A DNA stretch of 64,000 nucleotides, taken from NCBI GenBank assembly GCA_965229885.1, contig CBDDJX010000003.1, positions 992,001-1,056,000 of the forward strand, given 5' to 3'. Below are positions 49,088 to 58,843 of this stretch, in pieces. The stretch's first letter is position 1. The number at the start of each line of letters is the position of its first letter. The notes under the pieces are model-generated. The model was not told the origin of the DNA. It searched no databases and worked only from the letters and a program-made list of their open reading frames with translations. The position numbers were made by a program, and so were the translations under genes. This stretch comes from DATLLJ01 sp965229885. GTDB lineage: Bacteria; Acidobacteriota; Vicinamibacteria; Vicinamibacterales; CAVVIG01.

Positions 49088-51730
49088 CTGGCTGCGTTTG
49101 CTTCTCCCGCAGGTCGATGCAGTTGTTGATGCGCTCGATCGCCAGATTGAGCGCTCCGGTCACGCCAGGCAGCCGGTGTGTGTCGAAGAACGCGCGGATG
49201 TCGTCGGGGGCACCGGCGTCGCAGAACCCATCCAGGGCGTTCGCGACCCTGGCGCCGGCGTTGAAGGCCCGCAGTTTCGGCTCGAGAACAATCCAGTTCG
49301 ATTTGACAAACGACCACGTGAGTGGCCTGGCGACAGGATTGTCGAAGAAGTTAGCGAGGTAGCGGGCCGTATCCTGCGTGCGTACGTCGCTCGACAGCGT
49401 GCGTTGCAGGGCCAGGTCGATAATTCGCGGATCGCGGAACTTCGCCGGCGCCTGGAAATACACGTTGCGCTCGTCGGGGGATGTCGAGCGGGCCGCGGCG
49501 GCATTCAAGGCCTCGTATCAGGTATTTGTCGCCGTGCTCGGCGGCAATCTGCACGACGCTCTCCTGCAGCGTTGGGTCGAGCGCCAGACCATTGCTGGCC
49601 AGCGCCCGGTCGAGCGCCGCTCGCGATTGCCGAACGACCTCCCCGTCGTTGGCGATCGTGCCGAGTGCACCGATCACGACGGCACGCAGCGCCCTGCGAT
49701 CGTCGTTGTCGCCTGGCGGAAGGGTTGAGGTCGAGAGCGAGGGTGAGAAGCCGAGCTGCCCGAACAAGGGCCGCAGCATCGACCGGACGAAGGCCTCGAA
49801 ACGCCCACGCGTCGGGCCTGTCGTCAAGTACTCGTGGATGAATCCGAGTCGCTCGGTGACGTCGCCAAGCACGCCGCTTGACCTTTCGCGGCCGAAGCCG
49901 GCGGCGAGTGTCAGAAAGTCTGCGGCGGTGTGCCGGTCCGCACGGACCAGCGCCCACTCGTCGCTGATGAGCGCGACCCGTTCGGGCGTGCTCAATACCT
50001 CCTGAACGTGCGGCGCGAGCGCGCGAAGGATGTCTGGAGCGTATGCGGTGCGGTAGTGCCCCTGGGCGTCGGCGTTCGCGAAAATCCACGTCACGCAAGT
50101 CTGCGCGACGTCCAGTGTCACCCGCGGTTCGGAAATAATCAGGCAGGCCGACGAATCGGCGGACGGGCCGGTCTTGACGCACACTGGCAGCTGCCAGACA
50201 GCGGCGGAGGCGCGCGCATCAGGCGCCTTCGGAAAAAGACGCTCCTGGCCGAACGTCGCGCGCGTGCTCTCTCTCTTGCCTGCGCAGGTGAGGGGCGACA
50301 CTTCGATGACTGGTACGCCAGGCTGATTGATGAAGGTCGGGAGAATCCGGTCGACCGGTTTTCCGGACGTGGCGGCCATCGTCGTCCAGAAGTCCTCGGA
50401 CGTGGCGGTACCATAGGCGTGCGCCTGCAGGTACGCATTGACGCCGTCGCGAAACGGGCCGGCGCCCACGTAGTGCTCGATCATCCGAACGACGGCGGCG
50501 CCCTTCTGAATAGGTGGTGTTATCGAACAGCGCGTCGATTTCGGCCGGCGTCCCGACCGGGGTGCGGATGGCACGCGCCGCCCGCTGCGAATCCAGGTCG
50601 ATCGCCCGGTGGTTTGCGCGCGCCTCGTCGACCGCGAGATTCCACTCCGGGTGCAGCGACGCCATCGGACGGGTTTCCATCCACGTCGCAAAGCCTTCGT
50701 TCAGCCACAGATCGTCCCACCACCGCATGGTGACCAGGTCGCCGAACCACTGGTGGGCCATCTCGTGCGCCATCGTCGTGGCGATGCGCTTGCGTGTGGC
50801 GATCGACGCGGTCGCGCTGTCGGCAAGCAAAGACGTCTCGCGGTAGAAGATCGCCGCCGTGTTTTCCATCGCGCCAGCGGCGAAGTCGGGCACGGCCAGC
50901 ATGTCGAGTTTTTCGAACGGGTAGGTGATGGCGAAGTACGCGTTGTAGAACGCCAGAATCTGCTGCGCCGAATCGAACGCGATTCGCCCGAGCTCCTTCT
51001 TTCCAGGCTGCGTGCACACGCGAATCGGCGCGAGGTCGGCCGCGCCTCCGAGACACTCGAAGTCACCAACGGCCATCGCCACGAGATACGACGACATCTT
51101 TGGAGAGGTCGCGAACTTCACGGTATGTTGCCCGGACCCTGGCCCCGGCGTGTCCGAGATGACGCGGCCATTCGAGATCGCGACGTCGCCGCGATCGATC
51201 GTCAGCGTCACCGCGAAGGTGGCCTTGTAAGCCGGCTCGTCGAAAGAGAGAAACGCCCGCCGCGCGTCCGTCGCCTCGAATTGCGTGACGGCATAGTTCC
51301 GCTTTTCGCCCTTGGTGATGTAGAAACCTCGGAGCTTGTCGTTCAGCACGCCGGAGTGCCGGATGTGGATCTCCGCCGGACCGGCGGGGAGCACATTCGC
51401 GACGGTCAACGTCGCGGTCTCGGCCGTGTGATCGAGCGAGACGCTGGCACGCTGCTTCACGGCGTCGGCGCCGATGGCGACTTCCCGGAAATCGATCTCC
51501 GTCGCGTTCAGCACGATCCGGTCGGTCGGTTCATCGATTCGGATGCGAATCGTTTCGGTCCCCTCGAACCGTCGACCGCTGATGTCGACGACGAACGCCA
51601 GGTCGTAGTGTTCGGGTGTGGCGGTTGCAGGGAGACGCTGGGCACCGAGTGGGGCGGCAAGAAGCAGCAGGAGCAGGAGCAGGAGCAGGAGCGCTATGCC
51701 CGGAGCGGGGTCCGGCCGCCGAAGCCTCAT
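49059..51730 (-). pseudogene. M1 family metallo-aminopeptidase, two frameshifts
   Basis: A secreted zinc aminopeptidase of about 890 codons, interrupted twice. The first frame (from ATG 51730) has a Leu-run signal peptide, the exopeptidase motif AGAMENTA and the zinc site MAHEMAHQWFGD...LNEGFA. After NTTY (about 50510) one extra base shifts the frame to KGAAVVRMIEHYVG. After LIRGL (about 49510) a further base shifts it to NAAAARSTSPDERNVYF and the C-terminal domain. All parts are conserved in order, so the breaks are recent or are sequencing errors. The catalytic domain alone would end near residue 420. Confidence 0.8.
51664..51692 (+). repeat. Hexamer tandem repeat in the aminopeptidase signal peptide
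   Basis: About five copies of 'caggag/gcagga' encode, on the minus strand, a run of ten leucines in the signal peptide of the M1 aminopeptidase. The array is prone to slippage but changes occur in multiples of two codons. Confidence 0.6.
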
Positions 51731-51870
51731 GACGTCAGTGTGCCTTGACCGGGGATGGGCAATGGCAGTACTACTAGGACTAGAAGAAGACGAATGTTTT
51801 CCGTCCAGCGGTAAGACCTCAGCGAACAGCGCTCGCGACCACTGCCCGGGAGGCCCACCGCTTTCCGGGT

Positions 51871-51876
51871 TATTTA
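51871..51876 (+). promoter_or_regulatory. AT-rich -10-like box for the CysG-like gene
   Basis: TATTTA ends 5 nt before the ATG at 51882 within the AT-rich run ttatttattttt, an exception in this GC-rich region. It fits the leaderless pattern, with no Shine-Dalgarno sequence. Confidence 0.4.
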
Positions 51877-51881
51877 TTTTT

Positions 51882-53330
51882 ATGCGTGACCTGCTACCAC
51901 TCTTTCTGACACTCGCCGGACGGGACGTCGTGCTCGTCGGAGGCGGACCCGTGGCGACGTCCAAGCTGCAGGCGCTTGTCGACGCCGGCGCCCGGGTGCG
52001 GGTGGTCGCGCCCCTCGTCACGCCGGAAATCGAGGGTGCGGGCGTCGAGATTGTCCGACGCGGGTTCATGGCCGCCGACCTTGACGGCGCCTGGCTGGCC
52101 GTGGCGGCGGCGACGCCAGACGTCAACCGCGAGGTGGCCGCGGCCGCGGAAGCGCGGCGGATCTTCGTCAACGCCGTGGATGACCCCGCCAACGCCAGCG
52201 CCTTTCTGAGCGGCACGATCCGTCGCGACGGTGTCACGATTGCGGTGTCGACGAGCGGCGCCGCACCGGCGCTGACCGCGCTGCTGCGCGAGGCGCTCGA
52301 GAATGTCCTGCCGTCCGATCTCGATCAGTGGATGGCGGAAGCCGCGCGGCAGCGCACGATCTGGCGTCGCGACCAGGTACCGATGGCAGCACGCAAGCCG
52401 CGGCTGCTCGAGGCGCTGAATGGGTTGTATGGCAGGTCTAAAGACCTGCGCCACAACCGCTCAGGCCTGAGCCACATCGGCCTGGGTGCCGCGCAGGACT
52501 GCAGTCCTGCCCATCGTGGCCATGTCTCCCTGGTCGGGGCGGGCCCTGGCGACCCCGCGCTGCTCACACGCAAAGCCATCGCGCGACTCCGCGCAGCGGA
52601 CCTCGTGCTGTACGACGCGCTCATCGACGACCGGATCCTCCGGTACGCGCGGAAGGCGCAGCGGTTCTTCGCGGGGAAGCGCGCAGGCAAGCACGCCATG
52701 ACCCAGCAGACGATTCACGCCGTGATGATTCGCGCCGCACGGCGCGGCCGCCGCGTGGTGCGGCTGAAGGGCGGAGACCCGTTCGTATTCGGTCGCGGCG
52801 GGGAAGAAGCGCTGGCGCTCCGGCAGGCGGGCGTGCCGTTTGACGTCGTCCCGGGTGTGTCGAGCGCGATTGCCGCACCGGAGCTCGCGGGCATTCCGGT
52901 GACGCATCGCGGCGTATCGTCCGCCTTTCTCGTCGTCTCCGGCCACGACATCGAAGGGTTTCGGTCGGCGGTGGGGACGCTGCAGCCGAACGGCGTGACG
53001 CTCGTGGTCCTGATGGGCATCGGCCGGTCCATGGCCGTGGCGACGACGCTTGTCGAACGCGGATGGCCTCCCGACACACCGGCGGCCATCGTTGTGGATG
53101 CGTCGACGGAGAATCAGCAGGTGTGGCGCGGAACGCTTGAACAGCTCACTGCAAGAGGGGTCGGGAGTCTTTTTTCGGAAGACGTGGACGGACTCCCAAC
53201 CATGGGTTCAGGTACGATCATCGTCGGCGACGTTGTCGCGCTGGCCGCGGTGCCCGTGATGCCCGTGATGAATGAAGCCAGGGAAGCTCAGGCTGCGAGA
53301 GGTGAGAGGAAATATGCCACCAGTGCATGA
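51882..53330 (+). CDS. cysG: Siroheme synthase-like fusion (precorrin-2 dehydrogenase + SUMT)
   Basis: The 482-residue protein joins two activities of siroheme synthesis. Residues 1-170 form the NAD-dependent precorrin-2 dehydrogenase/ferrochelatase: LFLTLAGRDVVLVGGGPVATSKLQAL, NAVDDPANASAFLSG and TIAVSTSGAAPALTALLRE. Residues from about 215 form SUMT: HVSLVGAGPGDPALLTRKA, RLKGGDPFVFGRGGEEAL and VVPGVSSAIAAPELAGIPVTHR. Between them a two-hairpin repeat encodes about 27 residues (184-210). It lies directly before a siroheme reductase and overlaps it by 17 nt. Confidence 0.9.
   Translation: MRDLLPLFLTLAGRDVVLVGGGPVATSKLQALVDAGARVRVVAPLVTPEIEGAGVEIVRRGFMAADLDGAWLAVAAATPDVNREVAAAAEARRIFVNAVDDPANASAFLSGTIRRDGVTIAVSTSGAAPALTALLREALENVLPSDLDQWMAEAARQRTIWRRDQVPMAARKPRLLEALNGLYGRSKDLRHNRSGLSHIGLGAAQDCSPAHRGHVSLVGAGPGDPALLTRKAIARLRAADLVLYDALIDDRILRYARKAQRFFAGKRAGKHAMTQQTIHAVMIRAARRGRRVVRLKGGDPFVFGRGGEEALALRQAGVPFDVVPGVSSAIAAPELAGIPVTHRGVSSAFLVVSGHDIEGFRSAVGTLQPNGVTLVVLMGIGRSMAVATTLVERGWPPDTPAAIVVDASTENQQVWRGTLEQLTARGVGSLFSEDVDGLPTMGSGTIIVGDVVALAAVPVMPVMNEAREAQAARGERKYATSA
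52432..52510 (+). repeat. Two-hairpin element inserted in frame in the CysG-like gene
   Basis: Hairpin one is gcaggtct/agacctgc (52432-52439, 52442-52449) followed by 'gccacaac'; hairpin two is the perfect 18-nt palindrome gcaggactgcagtcctgc (52493-52510). A 10-nt palindrome, tcaggcctga, lies between. The layout matches 9183-9262. It is translated as the interdomain linker (KDLRHNRSG...AAQDCSPA). Confidence 0.8.
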
Positions 53331-55149
53331 AGAGACGACGTTCGGGCGTGCGCGGCTGTCGTTCGCCAACGACGCCGAAATCGACGAGTTCGTTGCGACA
53401 CTCGAGAAATACGAGCGCGGTGAGATCACACCAGACGCGTGGCGCGCGTACCGGCTTGTTCGGGGCACGTACGGCCAGCGGCAGGCTGAGGACGCGCAGA
53501 TGCTGCGGATCAAGATTCCGCAGGGTGTCCTGACCGGCGACCACCTCGATGTGCTTGCCGAGGTCGGCGAGCGCTATTCGCGCGGTTTCGGCCACATCAC
53601 CACGCGACAGAACATCCAGTTCCACTTCGTGAAGCTGCACGATGCCGAGCCCGCCATGCGCCTTCTGGCCGACGCCGGCGTGACGACGCGCGAGGCCTGC
53701 GGGAATTCGGTGCGCAACATTACCGGGTGTCCGTATGCCGGCGTCTCACCCGATGAACCCTTCGATGTGACGCCGTATGCCGAGGCGCTGACGAGGTTCC
53801 TGCTGCGGCATCGGCTCAGTGCCGTCCTTCCGCGCAAGTTCAAGATCGCGTTCGAAGGCTGCTCGATCGATCACGCCGTGACGGGCATCCATGATCTCGG
53901 ATTCCGAGCCGTGGTCGCGCCCGACGGTGGCCGGGGGTTCCGCGTGACGGCGGGCGGCGGCACGGCCATTCTCTGCAGGGCGGCCGAGGCCCTGCACGAG
54001 TGCCTGCCCACGTCCGAGATATTCAGGGTGTCCGAAGCGGTGCTGCGCGTGTTTCATCGCCTCGGGGACTATCGGCACAAGCAGCGCAATCGCATGAAGT
54101 TCATGATCCGGGAGATCGGCTGGACGCGCTTTCGCGAAGAGTACGACCGCGAGCTGACGGCCTGCCGGTTGGCCGGGCAGGTGCCGACCCTTGAGATCGA
54201 GCCCCCTGCCAGCGAGCCGAAGCCGGACTGGGTCAAGAGCGCCGCGCCCTCGCAGGGTCACATTGCTTCGCGCGTCGGCGCGCAGCAGGTGAGGGGCCCA
54301 GGCATCGTGCCGACGATCGTGCCGCTGCTCCAGACGGGCGACGAAGCGTACGCGCGGTGGCGTGCGACGAACGTGCGCCCACAGAAGCAGTTCGGATACG
54401 TCATCGCGACGGCGACCGTTCCGCTCGGCGATCTGACCAGCGAGCAGATGCGCGTCCTTGGCGAGCTATCGCGCGCGTACGGTGACGGCACGGTGCGGGT
54501 GACGCCGGAACAGGATCTCGTGTTCCGGTGGGTGAACGCCTGCGACGTGCGGCAGCTGTACCGTCGTCTCGCAGCCGCCGGACTCGGGCTGGCGGAAGCC
54601 GGCAGCATCGCCGATGTCACGAGCTGCCCTGGCGCTGAGTCGTGCCGCCTCGCCGTGACGCAGTCGCGCGGCCTCGGGCGCCTGCTCGAGGAACATCTAC
54701 GCAAGCGGCCCGATTTGATCGCTGCGGCCGACGGCATGCAGATCAAGATCAGCGGCTGCCCGAACGGATGCGGTCGGCACCACGTCGCGACGATCGGGTT
54801 TCAGGGCAGCGTGCGCCGGGTCGACGGCCGCGCGGTGCCTCAGTACTTCGTGATGGTCGGCGGCGGGGCGACCGAGTCCGGCGCCAACTTCGGCCGGCTG
54901 GCGGCGAAAGTGCCGGCGCGGCGCCTGCCGGAAGTGGTGGAACGGCTCATCGGCCTCTACGCGCGCGAACAGCGTACGGGCGAATCGGCGACCGACTTTT
55001 TTGGCCGCGTTGACGTGAAGCGGGTCAAACTCGCGCTGGTGCCGCTCGAGCAGTTCACCGCCGCGGACGCCGTCCCGGAGGATTACATCGATTTGGCGGA
55101 GGCGGGCGAATTCGCGCCGGTGGTCATGGACGGGGAATGTTCTGCCTAG
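53314..55149 (+). CDS. Siroheme-dependent nitrite/sulfite reductase
   Basis: A 611-residue ferredoxin-type nitrite or sulfite reductase, doing a six-electron reduction at a coupled siroheme-4Fe-4S centre. Two ferredoxin-like repeats are visible (LRIKIPQGVLTGDHLDVLAEVGERYSRGFGHITTRQNIQFHFV and its second copy from about residue 360). The cluster cysteines lie in TSCPGAESCRLA (about 430) and SGCPNGCGRHH (about 477). Siroheme-contacting NSVRNITGCPYAGV is intact. The ATG at 53314 follows GAGAGGA. Sequence alone does not decide nitrite versus sulfite. The CysG-like gene upstream supplies its cofactor. Confidence 0.9.
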   Translation: MPPVHEETTFGRARLSFANDAEIDEFVATLEKYERGEITPDAWRAYRLVRGTYGQRQAEDAQMLRIKIPQGVLTGDHLDVLAEVGERYSRGFGHITTRQNIQFHFVKLHDAEPAMRLLADAGVTTREACGNSVRNITGCPYAGVSPDEPFDVTPYAEALTRFLLRHRLSAVLPRKFKIAFEGCSIDHAVTGIHDLGFRAVVAPDGGRGFRVTAGGGTAILCRAAEALHECLPTSEIFRVSEAVLRVFHRLGDYRHKQRNRMKFMIREIGWTRFREEYDRELTACRLAGQVPTLEIEPPASEPKPDWVKSAAPSQGHIASRVGAQQVRGPGIVPTIVPLLQTGDEAYARWRATNVRPQKQFGYVIATATVPLGDLTSEQMRVLGELSRAYGDGTVRVTPEQDLVFRWVNACDVRQLYRRLAAAGLGLAEAGSIADVTSCPGAESCRLAVTQSRGLGRLLEEHLRKRPDLIAAADGMQIKISGCPNGCGRHHVATIGFQGSVRRVDGRAVPQYFVMVGGGATESGANFGRLAAKVPARRLPEVVERLIGLYAREQRTGESATDFFGRVDVKRVKLALVPLEQFTAADAVPEDYIDLAEAGEFAPVVMDGECSA

Positions 55150-55190
55150 ATGGGTGCTAATGTGTTATCACCGTATGTCGATGTGTAGAT

Positions 55191-55220
55191 TTGTCTACGG
55201 GCGCGGCCGTTTGATATAGT
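55191..55220 (+). promoter_or_regulatory. Promoter upstream of the SAM riboswitch
   Basis: TTGTCT (55191-55196) and TATAGT (55215-55220) are 18 nt apart. Transcription would begin near 55227, about 16 nt before the riboswitch. Confidence 0.55.
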
Positions 55221-55242
55221 CTGCAGGACAACTCGCATACAG

Positions 55243-55375
55243 TCTCTTTTATCCAGAGTGGCTGAGGGACAGGCCCGTCGAAGCCACGGCAACTACGCGA
55301 TTCAGCGGTCGCGGTTAGGTGCCAATTCCTGCCTCGCAGCTCCGAGCGATACGGACTCCGGGGGAAGATGAGAGG
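55243..55375 (+). ncRNA. SAM-I (S-box) riboswitch
   Basis: The conserved core is complete: UUAUCCAGAG at the 5' side, GAGGGACAGGCCCGUCGAAGCC, CGGCAAC, then GGUGCCAAUUCCUGCC, and GAAGAUGAGAGG at the 3' side. P1 pairs 55245-55253 with 55367-55375 (nine pairs including G-U). The 3' strand of P1 contains GAGAGG, which is also the only Shine-Dalgarno match for the TTG at 55381, 5 nt further on. So SAM-bound P1 should directly hide the ribosome site. No separate terminator or antiterminator is visible. Confidence 0.9.
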
Positions 55376-55380
55376 ACCCG

Positions 55381-56631
55381 TTGAGTTCGATCCCACACAC
55401 AGCGTTCAGGGGCCTGCAGTGTCATCTCTGCAAGGCCCTGTTCCCGGCCGAAGCGACGTACGTCTGCGACAAGTGCCTGGGGCCGCTCGAGCCGATCTAC
55501 GACTACCGATCGATCCACGTCACGCGTGAGGAGATCGAGAAGCGGCCGAAAAACCTCTGGCGCTATCGTGAACTGTTGCCGATCGCCGGCGAGCCGCTCA
55601 CCGGCTTCAACTCGGGATTCACGCCGCTCGTGCGCTGCGATCGCCTCGCCGAACGGTTGGGCCTCCGGGAGCTGTTTATCAAAGACGACTCGGTGAATCA
55701 TCCGACGCTGTCGTACAAGGACCGCGTGGTCTCGGTCGCCGCCACACGCGCGGTGGAGCTCGGTTTTAAGGTGATTTCCTGCGCGTCCACCGGCAACCTC
55801 GCGAACAGCGTGTCGGCTCACGCGGCGCGGCTCGGGCTCGAGTGCGTCGTGTTCATTCCCGATGATTTGGAACCGGGCAAGATCTTCGGCTCGGCGATCT
55901 ATCGCCCGACCATCGTCGCCATCGCCGGCAATTACGACGATGTGAATCGCTTGTGTACGCAGGTGGCGGACCGGTACGGCTGGGGATTCGTCAACATCAA
56001 CCTGCGCGCCTATTACGCCGAAGGGGCCAAGACGATGGGGTTCGAGATCGTCGAGCAGCTCGGATGGCGTTATCCGCGGCACGTCGTCTCGCCCGTGGCC
56101 GGCGGCACGCTGCTGCCGCGCATCCTCCGCGGGTTTCGCGAGCTGGCCGAGATCGGCCTCGTCGAAGGCGAGCTGCCGCGCATCCATGCGGCGCAGGCGG
56201 CCGGCTGTGCCCCGGTCGTGCGGGCGCTCGAAGTCGGCCTCGAACATCCGGAACTGGTGCGGCCCAACACGATCGCCAAGTCGATTGCGATCGGCAATCC
56301 CGCCGACGGCTACCAGGTCCTCAAGTCCGTGCGATCGACCGGCGGCACGGGCGCCGCGGTGACCGATACGCAGATCATCGACGCGATTCAGTTGCTGGCC
56401 GAGACAGAGGGCATCTTCACGGAGCCGGCCGGCGGCACGACGCTGGCGGCGACCGTCGATCTGGTGCGCCGGGGCGTGATCGAACCCGACGAATCCACCG
56501 TCGTGTGCATCACCGGCAATGGCTACAAGACCGCGGATGTCATGGCAGAGCGCATGGCCGCGCCAGTGCGGTTGGGCCGCGGGTTCAAGGAATTCGAAGG
56601 CTGGTGGGAGTCGCGCCAGGCGCTGGCGTGA
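55381..56631 (+). CDS. thrC: Threonine synthase-type PLP enzyme
   Basis: A 416-residue fold-type II PLP enzyme of the threonine synthase group, which converts O-phosphohomoserine to threonine. An N-terminal zinc ribbon (CHLCKALFPAEATYVCDKC, residues about 14-33) precedes the PLP lysine in PTLSYKDRVVSVAA (about 111) and the phosphate-binding STGNLANS. Later GGTLLPRI and VCITGNGYKT complete the fold. The start is TTG 55381, immediately behind a SAM riboswitch. SAM control is unusual for threonine synthase and suggests a role at the branch to methionine or a related beta/gamma-replacement activity. Confidence 0.82.
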   Translation: MSSIPHTAFRGLQCHLCKALFPAEATYVCDKCLGPLEPIYDYRSIHVTREEIEKRPKNLWRYRELLPIAGEPLTGFNSGFTPLVRCDRLAERLGLRELFIKDDSVNHPTLSYKDRVVSVAATRAVELGFKVISCASTGNLANSVSAHAARLGLECVVFIPDDLEPGKIFGSAIYRPTIVAIAGNYDDVNRLCTQVADRYGWGFVNINLRAYYAEGAKTMGFEIVEQLGWRYPRHVVSPVAGGTLLPRILRGFRELAEIGLVEGELPRIHAAQAAGCAPVVRALEVGLEHPELVRPNTIAKSIAIGNPADGYQVLKSVRSTGGTGAAVTDTQIIDAIQLLAETEGIFTEPAGGTTLAATVDLVRRGVIEPDESTVVCITGNGYKTADVMAERMAAPVRLGRGFKEFEGWWESRQALA

Positions 56632-56831
56632 CACGACGTTAGTAACCCTGGACGAAACTCCTCCCTCTCCTGTCCAGGCCGTGATAGACGGCTGGCCCGC
56701 CAAGAGCCTCAACTAGGAAATCAAGTCGTCAACAGCGGCCCGCGAGGGCGTCGTATCCTCCAAGCCGTGCGTAGAGCGATTTCCCGGTGGCGTTCGTCAT
56801 AACCACTGCTCCTTTGGTACGGGGAAGTTCA
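56632..56831. other. Gene-free gap between convergent genes
   Basis: This 200-nt stretch holds no complete gene. The frame around 56660-56716 reads DETPPSPVQAVIDGWPAKSLN, which looks like the tail of a lost protein, but I cannot assign it. No terminator hairpin with a T run is visible on either strand. Confidence 0.4.
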
Positions 56832-57239
56832 CTACTTCCAGCCACTCGACTTGCGCGTGAACCGCGCGGGCAACGCCGGCTTGCTCTCAGGCGCAGGTTC
56901 CGGCTCGTCCGACGCGGCGTTGATCTCCCGTTCGAGGTCTTCTGCGTTGGGCAGACCTGCGAGCTGATCCACGAACATCAGGGAGTGTTGCGACGGGATC
57001 TCGAATTTCTTACTGCAGCTCTTGCACGTGACCTCGTCGTCAAGGCGGAGCAGGTAGTCGCGCAGCTTTGCAAACTTGGCCCGGTCGCCCTCGTCGGCCC
57101 CGGCCGGCAGCCTATCCTTCTTCGAGCGCCGTACCCACCGGATGCTGTATTCGCCGGTCCGGCGGCACCTGGGGCACTGATACCGTCCGGGTCGGGATTC
57201 GGGCCTTTCCGTGAACAGGGTGCTTTCGTCGAGGGCCAT
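56832..57239 (-). CDS. Hypothetical C4 zinc-ribbon protein
   Basis: A 135-residue protein with two CxxC pairs (CPRC near residue 22 and CKSC near 72) that could form one split zinc ribbon, an acidic middle and a Pro-rich, basic tail. The ATG at 57239 has GAGGGA in front, and TACCAT ends 6 nt upstream. Its 5' two-thirds overlap the 3' part of the SEC-C gene in a different frame on the same strand, so one of the two may be shorter than annotated. Function unknown. Confidence 0.5.
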   Translation of the reverse strand: MALDESTLFTERPESRPGRYQCPRCRRTGEYSIRWVRRSKKDRLPAGADEGDRAKFAKLRDYLLRLDDEVTCKSCSKKFEIPSQHSLMFVDQLAGLPNAEDLEREINAASDEPEPAPESKPALPARFTRKSSGWK

Positions 57240-57550
57240 TCCCTCATGGTAGCAACGAATGGCGCCGCCGGGGCTCGCAACAGCCGTGAATCCGGCGGGG
57301 CCTCGCTCAGGCTGCCACCGACCTTCCGCGGCGTCCGCGTGCGCGGGACGAAGCCACGGGAAGTGGCCGCCTTCCAAGGCTGGTGGGTTTGGGGCTTTGG
57401 CGCTCGTGTGGGAGCCGACGTGGCCGCCTCGGACGATCCAGCAGCCGCCTGTGCCTCGTCTTGCTCAAGGCAGCGATGTTTGTACTTGCGGCCCGAGCCA
57501 CAATGACAGGGCCGGTTGCGTCCCGGTTGTGCCATGGTCTGAGCAGTCAT
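56978..57550 (-). CDS. SEC-C motif protein
   Basis: The N-terminus (GRNRPCHCGSGRKYKHRCL, residues about 10-28) is a clear SEC-C zinc motif, the element found at the end of SecA and in many small proteins. The rest is low-complexity (Ala, Pro, Arg, Thr). The ATG at 57550 has TACACT ending 7 nt upstream. The frame runs on beneath the overlapping zinc-ribbon gene, so its true 3' end may be earlier or a frameshift may exist. Function unknown. Confidence 0.45.
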   Translation of the reverse strand: MTAQTMAQPGRNRPCHCGSGRKYKHRCLEQDEAQAAAGSSEAATSAPTRAPKPQTHQPWKAATSRGFVPRTRTPRKVGGSLSEAPPDSRLLRAPAAPFVATMREWPSTKAPCSRKGPNPDPDGISAPGAAGPANTASGGYGARRRIGCRPGPTRATGPSLQSCATTCSALTTRSRARAAVRNSRSRRNTP

Positions 57551-57582
57551 TGACAAGAGTGTACCGTACCGGTTTCGCGGTC

Positions 57583-58794
<1,212 letters not shown>

Positions 58795-58843
58795 GGCCTG
58801 GCCTCTGTCTGTATGTTACGATTCCTAGGATTTACGAGCAAAT

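Noticed and set aside
51664..51692. CRISPR-like array
   Set aside because: The repeats are 6-nt tandem units without spacers, inside a signal peptide coding sequence. No CRISPR or cas gene is visible anywhere in the window.
56660..56716. Tail of a dehydrogenase or epimerase (…SPVQAVIDGWPAKSLN)
   Set aside because: Only about 20 residues of plausible protein sequence remain; too short to assign, so it is only noted in the gap entry.
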